From Verrucomicrobiota bacterium (GTDB lineage: Bacteria; Verrucomicrobiota; Verrucomicrobiia; Limisphaerales; J093), in the NCBI GenBank assembly GCA_027493615.1, contig JAOSKK010000037.1, positions 66,514 to 130,513 on the forward strand: a stretch of 64,000 bases of DNA, in the 5' to 3' direction. Shown in pieces: positions 28,284 to 37,312 of this stretch. A model generated the notes under the pieces. The model did not search any database and was not told the origin of the DNA. It saw only the letters and a list, made by a program, of their open reading frames with translations. The translations under genes were made by a program, and so were the position numbers. The number at the start of each line of letters is the position of its first letter. The first letter of the stretch is position 1.

Positions 28284-29485
28284 ATGAATGCACACCCCAT
28301 GTCGGTTCCGCGACGCCGCTTCCTCGCCACAACCGCCGCCGCCACCGGTTTCACCGTGCTCAAACCCGCCACCGTCTTCGGGGCCGCCGCCAACTCGCAG
28401 ATCGCCGTCGGCCTGATCGGCTGCGGCGGACGCGGCGGATGGATCGCGGATCTGTTCGTCAAGACCGGGAAGTACCGGCTCGTCGCGGTCGCGGACTACT
28501 TCCAGGACAAGATCGACACCGTGGGGAACCGGCTGGGGTCGAACCGGCCCGGCGCTACCCCTGGCTCAAGGGTTACCAGCGGCTGCTGGAGGCGCCGCTC
28601 GACGCGGTGATCGTCCAGTCGCCGCCCAGCTTCCATCCCGAGCACTGCGCGGCCGCCGTCGACGCGGGCAAACACGTGTTCGTGGCCAGCCCATCGCCGT
28701 CGACGCCCCCGGCTGCCAGAGCATCGGGGATTCCGGCAAGCGGGCCACGGGGAAGAAGCTGGTATTCCTGGTGGATTTTCAGACGCGGGCCCACCCGCTC
28801 TACCGCGAGGCGTTGCGCCGCGTACGCCAGGGGGATCTCGGCCCCATCGTCCTGTGCGAGGCCCACTACCCGTGGTCGGGCGGTGGCCGTGAAGTGCCGC
28901 CGGAGAGCCTCGAGGGCAAGCTGCGCCGCTGGTACCACGTGAAGGAGATCTCGGGCGATTTCATCGTCGAACAGGCCATCCACGCCCTGGACGTCGCCAC
29001 CTGGATCATCGATTCCGAGCCCGTGAAGGCGGTCGGCATGGGCGGGCAGAAGCTCCGACCCAAGGGGAGGCATCTGGGATCACTTCGCGGTCAACTACGC
29101 CTTCGCCAACGGTGTGCCGCTCTCGTTCACCTGCATCCAGACCATCCCGGAGATGCGGGACGAAATCGTGGCCCGGGCCTACGGCGCCGAGGGCTACATC
29201 TACACCGACTACTTCGGCAGCGTCTGGATCCGCGGCAACGACCCCTTCCCCGGCGGCAGCGTGGGCAATCTCTACACCGACGGCGCGGTGATCAACATCC
29301 AGGAGTTCCATCAGTTCATCACCGAAGGCCGGTACGACAACCCCACCGTCGCCCCGTCCGTCCGCTCGAACCTCACGGCCGTCCTCGGACGCGAGGCCGC
29401 CTACCGCGGGGGCGAATACACGATGGCGGAGTTGCTCGCGGCCAACGCGAAACTCACCCTGGACTACTCGAGCCTGCGCGCCTGA
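28284..29485 (+). CDS. Gfo/Idh/MocA-family oxidoreductase with Tat signal (three frame changes)
   Basis: About 400 residues joined. The twin-arginine signal SVPRRRFLATTAAATGF precedes AVGLIGCGGRGGWIAD, the Rossmann NAD(P)-binding loop. Family blocks: LVAVADYFQDK, DAVIVQSPPSFHPEHCAAAV, AGKHVFVAKPIAVD (EKP-like catalytic-Lys motif after a frame change), VFLVDFQTRAHPLYREA, and FIVEQAIHALDVATWI (His of the active site). Frame changes near 28553, 28690 and 29068. Such Tat-exported dehydrogenases act on sugars or glycosides in the periplasm, carrying a tightly bound cofactor. Two ATGs are possible (28284 and 28299, the latter just before VPRRRF). No sugar specificity can be given. Confidence 0.85.
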
Positions 29486-29723
29486 ACGGGCCAGGGCCGC
29501 CTTCCGCAACGGCCTCAGGATCTCCCTCACGTGAAGAAGTCACGAGCCGTTTGATCCCTCCGCAGCGACACCGATCCCCCGCCAACGTCCTCTACCGGCA
29601 CAGCGGAGGTTCGGAGCTGAGCACGCGCACCGTGCGGGTCACCTGACGAGTTGTTCGGGCGCTACTTCCTCCTCGCCCGGCCGGCCAACGCCGCGCAGTC
29701 GCCCGCCAACTCGGCGCCCGCCC
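29486..29723. other. Intergenic region after the oxidoreductase gene
   Basis: About 240 nt with no supported gene. The reading frames on both strands are short and of shadow composition. Confidence 0.4.
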
Positions 29724-29876
29724 TTAGCCGGCCGTGCGACCATTGGCATGAACCCGGCACTTCGTCGCGTGCTGGCGCGGCAGTCGCACATCGCATCGGA
29801 TGGCCTGAGTCACGTGGAAAGCACGGGCACTTGATAGCGCGCGAACAGGGCATCCGAAGTGGAGCAGGAGCTTCAC
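29724..29876 (-). pseudogene. Possible remnant of a PIN-domain toxin gene
   Basis: Two nt after the antitoxin stop a GTG opens a 50-codon frame beginning VKLLLHFGCPVRALSS. The first five residues match the start of VapC-type PIN toxins (VKLLLDTHxxLW), but the catalytic Asp, the later Glu/Asp set and the domain are missing. I infer a truncated or heavily damaged toxin gene. It could equally be chance. Confidence 0.35.
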
Positions 29877-29878
29877 GG

Positions 29879-30122
29879 TCAGAGCTCCGACGGTCCCTCG
29901 AAGAGGGCGATGATCCGCGGATCCTCCGCATTGAAGTCCTTTGCCATCCGCACCTTGCCCCTCCAGGCGCCTGGCTTCCGCGGGGGAGACATCCGGCTGA
30001 ACCGGCACCAGTCGCACAAGCGGGCGGCCCGCCTTGGCCAGCACGATGTCGGCACCAGCCACCGCCTCTTCGACCAGCCGCGACAGATGGGTCTTGGCCG
30101 CCTGGATGTTGACCGTTTTCAT
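29879..30122 (-). CDS. Phd/YefM-family antitoxin (one frame change)
   Basis: About 80 residues: MKTVNIQAAKTHLSRLVEEA, GADIVLAKAGRPLVRLVPVQ, then EARRLEG and, after a one-base change near 29955, KVRMAKDFNAEDPRIIALFEGP ending SEL. This is the full length and usual ending of Phd-type antitoxins that bind DNA by the N-terminal half and neutralise PIN toxins by the C-terminal half. The expected toxin follows only as a fragment, so this may be an orphan antitoxin. The start codon lies inside a 28-bp palindrome, leaving no room for an ordinary ribosome-binding site. Confidence 0.8.
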
Positions 30123-30147
30123 GCCAGACCAAGCCTGGTCTGGTATG
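30120..30147 (-). promoter_or_regulatory. 28-bp palindrome overlapping the antitoxin start, probable autoregulatory operator
   Basis: On the plus strand CATGCCAGACCA (30120-30131) and TGGTCTGGTATG (30136-30147) are inverted arms with 11 of 12 bases matching around AGCC. The antitoxin ATG is part of the arm. Antitoxins of this class repress their own operon by binding such palindromes. Confidence 0.7.
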
Positions 30148-30242
30148 AGACACGGTCAAGGGCAGACCCCAGCCGGAACGACCGCCGCGCTCCCGGCCCG
30201 CATCCCCGAGCCACCCGGGGGCTCTCGCACCGCCACCAACAC

Positions 30243-31256
30243 CTAAACCACGCCGCGCCGCCGCAGATCCGCGACCACTTCGTCGGCAATCCGTGACACC
30301 CGCTGGCGCTCGGGGTTGGTTTCCCGCACCGGACAGCCCTCGGCGGGCGTGGCCACGCAGCCGAAATCCGCCAGAATACACTGCAGCGTTCGCTGGAGGC
30401 GGTCCCGATCAACCTGCTGGCTCGCGCTCAAAGGCTGCCGGCTCCGGCCCAACTGGAAACCGCGCAACTCGACTGCCGCCCGAAATCCCTCCGGGAAATC
30501 CGCCGAGTAGAGCATCGCGTCAAACAGCTCCAGCAACCGGTACTGCAGCCGCATCGCGTCGTCCAACTGCCGCTCCCGGACCAGGTCGAACAGCCGCCGG
30601 GTCAGCTCCGGCACGACCCCGCTCGTGGCGTGCGTGCCGCCATCCGCCCCCACGAGCAGCATCGGCACCAACACCGCCTCCCAGCCGGTGAGGAAGGAGA
30701 AGTCCGGTCGCCACGGCCGGATGGCGGTCAGGCTCCGCATCATGAAAGCCAGGTCGCCGGAGGAGTCCTTGATGCCGATGATGCGCGGCAGCTCCGCCAA
30801 CCGCCGCAACGTGGGCAGGTCGATCGGGCTGGCGAACATCGGGATGTTGTAGAGCGTGACGTCGATCGGGCTCTGGCGGGCGATCTCGGCGAAGTAGGCG
30901 TACACGGACTCGGGGCTGAGCCGGTAATAGAAGGGCGAGACGATCGCGACCGCCCGGGCTCCGAAGCCGGCGTAGGCCTCGCACGCGGCCAGGGTTTCCC
31001 GCACGTTGGCCTCGGCGGCCCCGGCGAGCACCGGCACACGGCCGGCCGCCTGCTCACACACAATCCGCACGATTGTGCGCCGTTCCTCCGGCGTGAAGCG
31101 GACGAACTCGCCCGTCGACCCGTTCGGGTAGAGCCCGTGGACCCCCTGGGCGATGAGCCAGTCGAGATAACGACGCAGCTCGGTTTCGGCGATGGCGCCG
31201 CGCTCGTCCAGGGGAACGAGATGCGGCGTGAAGATGCCCGTCAGACGCTCAGCCAT
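30243..31256 (-). CDS. Dihydrodipicolinate synthase/N-acetylneuraminate lyase family aldolase
   Basis: 337 residues, a class I Schiff-base aldolase TIM barrel. Seen: LYPNGSTGEFVRFTPEERR (pyruvate carboxylate-binding GxxGE), VPVLAGAAEANVRETLAACE, VSPFYYRLSPESVYAYF, VTLYNIPMF (active-site Tyr) and IIGIKDSSGDLAFM (Schiff-base Lys). The C-terminal 45 residues (ETNPERQRVSRIADEVVADL) exceed the usual length by some 30 residues. True lysine-pathway DapA cannot be told from keto-acid sugar lyases by these motifs. The surrounding genes (porin, oxidoreductases) rather suggest sugar-acid catabolism. Frame intact; start ATG 31256 (MAERLTGIF). Confidence 0.88.
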   Translation of the reverse strand: MAERLTGIFTPHLVPLDERGAIAETELRRYLDWLIAQGVHGLYPNGSTGEFVRFTPEERRTIVRIVCEQAAGRVPVLAGAAEANVRETLAACEAYAGFGARAVAIVSPFYYRLSPESVYAYFAEIARQSPIDVTLYNIPMFASPIDLPTLRRLAELPRIIGIKDSSGDLAFMMRSLTAIRPWRPDFSFLTGWEAVLVPMLLVGADGGTHATSGVVPELTRRLFDLVRERQLDDAMRLQYRLLELFDAMLYSADFPEGFRAAVELRGFQLGRSRQPLSASQQVDRDRLQRTLQCILADFGCVATPAEGCPVRETNPERQRVSRIADEVVADLRRRGVV

Positions 31257-31298
31257 GCGCGACCCGGAGGTTCGGGCGGCGCCAGGCAGGACGCGAGC

Positions 31299-32564
31299 TC
31301 AAAAACTCCACTGGCCCGTGAGGGCCAACGCGTGACTGAAGAACTCGTACTTTCCGTCGGCACTCTGGCCGGTGGCGGAGGGGGCGCTCCCGCTCACGGT
31401 GCGTTGCGGTCCGTAGCCAAATTGATAGGACAGATCAATCCGGAGGCGCTTGGACTGGTAACCGGCGCCCACGCTGACGAAATGGCGATCCAGGTCTGCC
31501 ACCAGCGGCATGTAGTTCGCGTCAGGCACCGAGTTCTCATTGAAGATGTACCCGGCACTGACCGACCACCCCTTGGCCAGATAGTGGGTGGCGCCGAACT
31601 CATAATACCAACTGGGCTCCCATTCGAAGACGAGCGGAATGTCCTGCGGCACCAGCGGTGGGAAAGCGGTGGCCTGGCGGACCACCACGGTGCCCATCTC
31701 ATCCCAGCCGGTCAGATCGGCGTTGAACTCCAAGTTCCATTGCGGGGTCGGGCGATAGGAGAGGCCGACGATCATTTTCCAGGGGAAAGGAAAACCGGCC
31801 TCGGCGTCGAGGTGCTGGGCGGGGAAGGCCGGGAGCATCCCCGGGATCTCGGCGAGGTTGTAGAACCGCGTCTGGCCCTCGAGGTCCACACGGGTCGTAC
31901 TCCGGAACGTTCCTCCCAGGGAGATCTTCTCGACGGGCTGCCACAGCACGCCGACGTTGTAACCCACGTCCCAGCCATCCCCTTCGAAACGGAACTCGTC
32001 ATACGGCTGGACGGGCCACACCAACCCGCGTGCCATATCTACATCAGCGAAATTCGCGGTGAATCCGGCCGCAAGGGAGAGGTTTGGTCGAATCCTCCAG
32101 GCCACGACCGGGTTGATCGTGTAGTACGTCAGCTTCCCCTCGGTTCCCAGCGTGCGAAAGCCGGTATCATCCGGCCAGACCGAATGGAGACCGAAGGGAC
32201 TAAACAAACCCAGCCCAAAGCTCAGCGGCAGGGACTCAGGGCCGTAGGTGTAGAAGAGCTGGGGGACCGCATGCAGATCCTTCGAGTTGTCGTAGCTCAC
32301 GCCGGCCGGCGATTCGTAGGAGGACTGGATGTACAGCCCGTAGACGCCCCCCCGGACATGGTGCCCGGGGAGTTGGGTGATGCCGGCCGGGTTGTAGTAC
32401 ACGGCGGATGGGTTGTCGGCCGTCGCGGCAAAAGCCATGCCGCGGCCGATGACAAACGCGTCCTGGTCGGGCAAGTCGAACCCCGTGGCATGCGCCGGCA
32501 CCGAGGCCAGGGTAAGAAGGGTGACGACACCGACCGAAGCGGGAGGTTGAGTTCGTGGCAGCAT
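31299..32564 (-). CDS. FadL/OmpP1/TodX-family outer-membrane transport protein
   Basis: 421 residues with a signal peptide (about 1-27, ending PAHATG). Family start GFDLPDQDAFVIGRGMA followed by NPSAVYYNPAGIT, the NPA motif of FadL hatch domains. Alternating strands continue to the final strand ALALTGQWSF with terminal Phe, the BAM recognition signal. It should form a 14-stranded barrel passing hydrophobic compounds across the outer membrane; the ligand is not fixed. It lies 42 nt upstream of the aldolase start on the same strand, a likely operon. The upstream 130 nt include a less GC-rich stretch (about 32600-32640) where a promoter is likely. Confidence 0.9.
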   Translation of the reverse strand: MLPRTQPPASVGVVTLLTLASVPAHATGFDLPDQDAFVIGRGMAFAATADNPSAVYYNPAGITQLPGHHVRGGVYGLYIQSSYESPAGVSYDNSKDLHAVPQLFYTYGPESLPLSFGLGLFSPFGLHSVWPDDTGFRTLGTEGKLTYYTINPVVAWRIRPNLSLAAGFTANFADVDMARGLVWPVQPYDEFRFEGDGWDVGYNVGVLWQPVEKISLGGTFRSTTRVDLEGQTRFYNLAEIPGMLPAFPAQHLDAEAGFPFPWKMIVGLSYRPTPQWNLEFNADLTGWDEMGTVVVRQATAFPPLVPQDIPLVFEWEPSWYYEFGATHYLAKGWSVSAGYIFNENSVPDANYMPLVADLDRHFVSVGAGYQSKRLRIDLSYQFGYGPQRTVSGSAPSATGQSADGKYEFFSHALALTGQWSF

Positions 32565-32694
32565 TGACGGGAGCCTTTACCGACCGCCCCGGATGCCGTC
32601 AATGTGTCGGACCTTTAGCCTGACTAAGAGAATCCCCTATATCCGCCCCCGGGCGATCGTCCAACACCCGCCCCCGTCCGGTGACCGGCCGCCC

Positions 32695-33620
32695 TCACAA
32701 GGCCGACCGGAGCGCTTCAGCGCTGCCGTAGCGTGGCCGCCAACCCGTCGCCTTCAGCCGCGCATTGCTGCCGGTGAAATCCACCAGCATGTCGGCCACC
32801 CAGGAAGGATGGACGCACGAGCCGAAATAGCGCCACCGCAAGCCCGTGATCGCGCGCGCCAGCCATTCGGGCACCGTCAGCACCCGCCGCGCGCCCACCA
32901 TCCGCCAAACTTCGCTCATCCTGACGAAATCGTCCGGGACCACGTTGTAGGCGCCCGGCATGTCCTGGGTCAGGGCCTGGAGGAAAGCCGCCGCCACGTC
33001 GTCCTCGTGCACGAACTGGCGCCGCGGATCGTGCCCGAGAAGGTTCACGGCGTTCTCGCGCAATCCTCTCACCGTGGCCCGGTTGCGAGGACCAATGATG
33101 TAGATCGGGCGCAGCATCGTCAGCCGCGTGCCGCTCCCCTCCAACCGGTCCGTCAGGATTCGCTCCGCCTGCGCCTTCGCGCTCCAGTAATAGAAGAACG
33201 GATCCGGCCCCCCTTCGGAAAATCCTCGGACACCCCCGATTGCCCGCGGGCCCGCCGCGGATCGTATACCGCCATGCTGCTCGCATGAAGAAATCGCGCC
33301 ACCCCGTTCGCGCGGGCCGTCCGGGCCACGTTGTCCGTCCCATTCAGGTTGATGTCGTCCCGCACGGAGGCCGGCATGCGGGCGGACCACAAGACCACGC
33401 AGGCGGTGTGGATCACGACCTGATGACCTGCGACCAAGGACATGAGTTGCGGAGAACGGATGTCCATCGGCACGAACCGCACCTTGGGCGGCAACGCCGC
33501 TTGCGGGGGCGTCAGTCCCACCCCCGTGATCCGCTCGACCTCCGGCAACCGGCTCAGGTGTTCGGCCAGCACGCCGCCGAGGTAACCGCTCGCACCGGTC
33601 AGGAAGATCTGGAGTCCCAT
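32695..33620 (-). CDS. NAD-dependent epimerase/dehydratase (extended SDR), one frame change
   Basis: About 308 residues joined. ATG 33620 starts MGLQIFLTGASGYLGGVLAE with the GxxGxxG dinucleotide loop; HTACVVLWSA, LNGTDNVARTARANGVARF and HASSMAVYDPR follow. After the C6 run at 33208-33213 the frame changes to PFFYYWSAKAQAERIL, which holds the catalytic YxxxK (YWSAK). Later parts: LRPIYIIGPRN, FVHEDDVAAAFLQA. It is closest in layout to nucleoside-diphosphate-sugar or sterol epimerases/dehydrogenases; substrate unknown. It begins 10 nt after the upstream SDR gene, making a two-gene operon. Confidence 0.85.
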
Positions 33621-33630
33621 GTCAGGCAGG

Positions 33631-34471
33631 CTATTCCGAATTCCCGGATCGCGTGTTGGCCTCGACCACCCGGCGGAAGAAGTCATTCACCCCGAGCCAG
33701 CGCGTCAACCACGCCCCGAACGCCGGCGACAGCGTGGCCAAGGCCAGCGCCGGCCGCAGCGGATACCGGTTGACGAGGATCTCCGCGACGTCGTTGCGGA
33801 CGGCGCGCAGAACCGCCCGCGCCACTTTCTGAGGCGGGCAACCGGCCAGGAGCGCCGGGGCGGCCGCCCCACTCCTCTCCTTGAGCCGACTGTAGATCCC
33901 CGCCTCGACGAATCCCGGGCAGACGACCGAAGCACTGACCCCCGTGCCACGGCACGACGCTCGCAGCGAGAACGTAAACCCCGTCAACCCCGCTTTCGTG
34001 GCCGCGTAAAGGCTCCTGAAAGGCCGGGCCGGATTTCCCCGCCAGCGAAGACAGGTTCACGATGTGCCCGGTGCGGCGCGCGAGCATGCCCGGCAACACC
34101 AACCGCGACAGCATCATCGGAGCCTCCAGATTCACCGCGATCACCTGCCGGATCTGAGCCTCGGTCAACTGCTCATACGGCAGCGAGAACTCGACCCCCG
34201 CGTTGTTGACCAGGACATCCACCCGGCCGAACTCCGCCATGGCGCGCTCGACCACCACCCCGTACTGCGATGGGTCCCGCAGGTCGGCCACCAACACGCT
34301 GCTCCGGATCCCATACCCATCCAGACCAGCCGCCACCTCGGGCAGTCCGGCCCCCGGGTGAGCGACCAGCAGCAGATCCATCCCGGCCTTCGCCAGCGCC
34401 TCGGCCACCGGCACCCCGATCCCGCCCGACGCCCCGGTCAGGATCGCCTTGCGTCCTTTCAGTGATTCCAT
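33631..34471 (-). CDS. Short-chain dehydrogenase/reductase (classical SDR), one frame change
   Basis: About 280 residues from ATG 34471 (MESLKGRKAILTGASGGIG, the TGxxxGxG cofactor loop). Other motifs: NNAGVEFSLPYEQL (NNAG), HIVNLSSLAGKSGPAF (catalytic Ser) and, after a frame change near 34017, LYAATKAGLTGF with YxxxK. The C-terminal part resembles lipid-linked SDRs (RPALALATLSPAFGAWL helix), hinting at membrane association. It lies immediately before the epimerase gene. The longer open frame upstream is an artefact over the divergent xseB promoter. Confidence 0.87.
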
Positions 34472-34695
34472 GCGTTCGTCAGCCCAGACCCGCGACCTCC
34501 GGACCTTAGCCTCCTTGTCCAACGCCCGACAATGCGCAATATCGCTGCGCAGTATTGCTTGCCCCGCCGCCACGCGCACCTCGGGAACCCGGGGGCCGGA
34601 GTAGGCGATACCCGGACGCGCAGGAGCGCGCAGCAGCGGCGCCCACCCCGCCAATCCGCTGGACGCCCCCGGGTTCCGTCGTTACCCTGCCGCCC

Positions 34696-34974
34696 ATGTC
34701 GAAGGCCTCGAAGCCGTCGGGCGGCGGCGATCCGGCCGATCTGAGTTTTGGCGACGCGCTGGGCCGGTTGCAGCGCGTGGTGGAAGCGATGGAGTCGGAG
34801 GACCTGCCGCTCGAGACGCTGCTGACCCGTTACGAAGAAGGCATGCAGCTCGCGCGGGTGTGCGAGCACAAGCTGGCCGGGGCCGAGCTCCGCATCCAGC
34901 AGTTGGAGCAGACCGCAGGTGGAGAAATGCAGTTGAAACCGTTGGCGGACAGCCCGCCGCCGCAGACCGATTAG
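34696..34974 (+). CDS. xseB: Exodeoxyribonuclease VII small subunit
   Basis: 92 residues from the ATG at 34696 (MSKASKPSGGG). Family consensus LSFGDALGRLQRVVEAMESE, LPLETLLTRYEEGMQLARVC and AELRIQQLEQ spans residues 15-75. It partners XseA in a cytoplasmic nuclease that degrades single-stranded DNA; xseA is not in the window. The pairing with dxs three nt downstream is a widely conserved arrangement and supports the call. An upstream in-frame Met at 34555 would add an unlikely Pro/Arg-rich tail. Confidence 0.9.
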   Translation: MSKASKPSGGGDPADLSFGDALGRLQRVVEAMESEDLPLETLLTRYEEGMQLARVCEHKLAGAELRIQQLEQTAGGEMQLKPLADSPPPQTD

Positions 34975-34977
34975 CGC

Positions 34978-36987
34978 ATGAGTCGTTACCTCGACATGGT
35001 GGACAGTCCGGAGCACGTCAAGAAGCTCACCAACGACCAACTGGTCCAGTTCGCCGAGGAAATCCGCCGCGAACTGATCACCGTCCTGGCCCGCAACGGC
35101 GGGCACCTCGGCCCGAACCTGGGCGTGGTCGAGCTCACCCTGGCCCTCCACAAGGTGTTCTCCACCCCGAAAGACAAGCTCGTCTGGGACGTCAGTCACC
35201 AGTGCTACGTCCATAAGCTCCTCACCGGCCGCAAGGACCGCTTCGCCACCATCCGCACCACCGACGGCCTCAACGGCTTCGCCCTGCGCAGCGAAAGCGA
35301 GCACGATTGCTACGGCGCCGGTCACGCCGGCACGGCCCTCTCCGCCGCGCTCGGCATGTGTGCCGCGCGGGACCAACGCGGCAGCGACGAACACGTGGTC
35401 TGCATCTTCGGCGACGCCGCCCTCACCAACGGCATCTCCTTTGAGGCCCTCAACAACATCGCCCACACCACCCGCCGCTTCATCGGGGTCCTCAACGACA
35501 ACGAGTGGAGCATCGCCAAGAACGTCGGCGCCATCTCCGCCTACCTCAACAAGCTCATCCGCCACCCCGGCTACAACCGCCTCCAGAAGGACTTCGAACG
35601 TTGGCTCCGCAAGGTCCGCGGCGGCGAGATCGCCATCAAGCTCGGCCACAAAGCCGAGGAAGCCCTCAAGGGCGCCGTCTCCGGCGTCGCCCTCGAACCC
35701 GGCGAGCGGGGCCCCGACGCCGACGGTCGCGGCGGGTTCGGCAGCAGTCTGCTCTTTGAAGAAATGGGCCTTCGTTACGTCGGTCCCATCGATGGCCACG
35801 ACCTCCCGCTGGTCATCGAGTCGCTGAACTACGCCAAGTCCTGCGAGGTGCCGGTGGTCCTGCATCTCATCACGAAGAAAGGCAAGGGCTTCGAGGCCGC
35901 CATCCAACACCCGGAACGCTTCCACGGCGTCGGCCCCTACAACGTCGCCACCGGCGAGGTCGTCCCCGCCCGCCCCGGGACCCCCAACTACCAGGATGTC
36001 TTCGGACAAGCCATGGTCCGGCTCTGCCAGCGGGACAAGACGGTCGTCGGCATCACCGCCGCCATGCCCAGCGGCACCGGCCTTAAAGCCCTCGAACAGG
36101 CCGTGCCCGGCCAGTACTACGACGTCGGCATCGCCGAGGAGCACGCCGTGATCTTCGCCGCCGGCATGGCCACCATGGGCTTCCGCCCCGTCGTCGCCAT
36201 CTACTCCACCTTTCTCCAGCGCGCCTACGACTGCATCCACCACGACGTCTGCCTGCAAGATCTCCCGGTCATCTTCTGCATGGACCGCGCCGGCCTCTCC
36301 GCCAACGACGGCCCGACCCACCATGGCCTCTTCGACATCGCCTACCTCCGCTGCCTGCCCAATGTCATCGCCATGGCCCCGAAGGACGAGGACGAGCTCG
36401 TCGACATGATGTTTACCGCCACCCAGCAGCCCCACCCCGCCTTCATCCGCTATCCCCGCGGGGCCGGCACCGGCACTCCGATCAAGGACCAACCCAGGCT
36501 CCTCGACATCGGGAAGGCCGAGGTCCTCGAACACTTCACCGGCCAGGGCCGGCCCAAGGTCGCCTTCTTCGCCCTCGGCAACATGACCGACCTGGCCCGC
36601 GCTGCCATGCAGACCCTCGCGAGCGAAGGCTTCGATCTGGCGTTGGTCAACCCCCGCTTCACCAAACCGCTTGACGAGGCCACCCACACCTTCTTCGGCG
36701 AAGCCGCCGATGTCGTCGTCACCCTCGAGGATCACGTGCTCATGGGCGGCTACGGCAGCAGCGTGCTTGAGCTCTACAGCGACCGCGGCCTCACCACACC
36801 AGTCGTCCGCATCGGCTGGCCGGACGTCTTCGTCGAACACGCCTCGACCGTCGAGCATCTCCGTCGCAAGCATGGGCTCACGCCGGAGCGCACCGTTGAG
36901 CTGGTGCGGCTAGCCCTGGCTGAACCACGGGCGCTTCCCCGCACCCAGACGCGTCCCTCCGCCCCATCCCGCGCGGCCATCGCCTGA
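34978..36987 (+). CDS. dxs: 1-deoxy-D-xylulose-5-phosphate synthase
   Basis: 669 residues, intact. Thiamine-dependent condensation of pyruvate and glyceraldehyde 3-phosphate, first step of the MEP isoprenoid pathway. Seen: RRELITVLARNGGHLGPNLG, KDKLVWDVSHQCYVHKLLTG, the TPP/Mg motif VCIFGDAALTNGISFEALNN, GFGSSLLFEEMGLRYVGPID, transketolase pyrimidine domain EEHAVIFAAGMATMGFRPV, and MDRAGLSANDGPTHHGLFD, then C-terminal IGWPDVFVEHAS. Family members usually carry GDG(A/S) in the first motif; here it is GDAA, a small variation. It follows xseB by 3 nt. The terminal Pro/Arg-rich residues after about 650 are non-conserved. Confidence 0.96.
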   Translation: MSRYLDMVDSPEHVKKLTNDQLVQFAEEIRRELITVLARNGGHLGPNLGVVELTLALHKVFSTPKDKLVWDVSHQCYVHKLLTGRKDRFATIRTTDGLNGFALRSESEHDCYGAGHAGTALSAALGMCAARDQRGSDEHVVCIFGDAALTNGISFEALNNIAHTTRRFIGVLNDNEWSIAKNVGAISAYLNKLIRHPGYNRLQKDFERWLRKVRGGEIAIKLGHKAEEALKGAVSGVALEPGERGPDADGRGGFGSSLLFEEMGLRYVGPIDGHDLPLVIESLNYAKSCEVPVVLHLITKKGKGFEAAIQHPERFHGVGPYNVATGEVVPARPGTPNYQDVFGQAMVRLCQRDKTVVGITAAMPSGTGLKALEQAVPGQYYDVGIAEEHAVIFAAGMATMGFRPVVAIYSTFLQRAYDCIHHDVCLQDLPVIFCMDRAGLSANDGPTHHGLFDIAYLRCLPNVIAMAPKDEDELVDMMFTATQQPHPAFIRYPRGAGTGTPIKDQPRLLDIGKAEVLEHFTGQGRPKVAFFALGNMTDLARAAMQTLASEGFDLALVNPRFTKPLDEATHTFFGEAADVVVTLEDHVLMGGYGSSVLELYSDRGLTTPVVRIGWPDVFVEHASTVEHLRRKHGLTPERTVELVRLALAEPRALPRTQTRPSAPSRAAIA

Positions 36988-37143
36988 CCCCTCAGCCCCC
37001 CGATGGCCTCCCCGCCGCGCCTCGAACCCCGTCTCGTGGCAATACCCAGCCGGATCACCCGCCCATGAGCCTGCGCGGCCACGTCGGCCTGTCATCCATG
37101 TCCGAAAACCCTGAACCCGTTGCGGCCAACGAGGAGGGGGAAG

Positions 37144-37171
37144 TTCAAAGCTCAAAGCTCAAAGCTCAAGT
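37144..37171. repeat. Heptanucleotide tandem array (TTCAAAG/CTCAAAG)
   Basis: Four consecutive 7-mers, TTCAAAG CTCAAAG CTCAAAG CTCAAGT, in the gap after dxs. The reverse-complement array is at 55191-55220. Confidence 0.75.
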
Positions 37172-37235
37172 GAAGCTCCAGGGTCCCAGGCAACCGATCC
37201 GACCCGTCCATGGCCGGCCGGCGAGGCGGCGCTCG

Positions 37236-37275
37236 GAGCGTTTGGAGTGCGCCGGCTTCCAGCGGCGCTTTGCGG
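37236..37275. repeat. Dispersed palindromic repeat, family A
   Basis: GGAGCGTTTGGAGTGCGCCG then GCTTCCAGCGGCGCTTTGCG, just upstream of the outer-membrane barrel gene. It lies in the roughly 325-nt dxs-barrel gap, which otherwise holds only the heptamer array. Confidence 0.75.
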
Positions 37276-37312
37276 GAGGAAGCAGCCGACGGGAAGCCTG
37301 GACCAGCGGTTC

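Noticed and set aside
28109..28462. N-terminal extension of PTS enzyme I
   Set aside because: The open frame upstream of 28108 includes a dispersed repeat and overlaps the divergent promoter region; the protein from 28108 has normal family length.
30034..30246. Small plus-strand frames over the antitoxin operator
   Set aside because: No family match, no ribosome-binding site, and composition like the antisense shadow.
34459..36873. 804-codon minus-strand frame opposite xseB and dxs
   Set aside because: Antisense shadow of dxs; dxs shows all family motifs.
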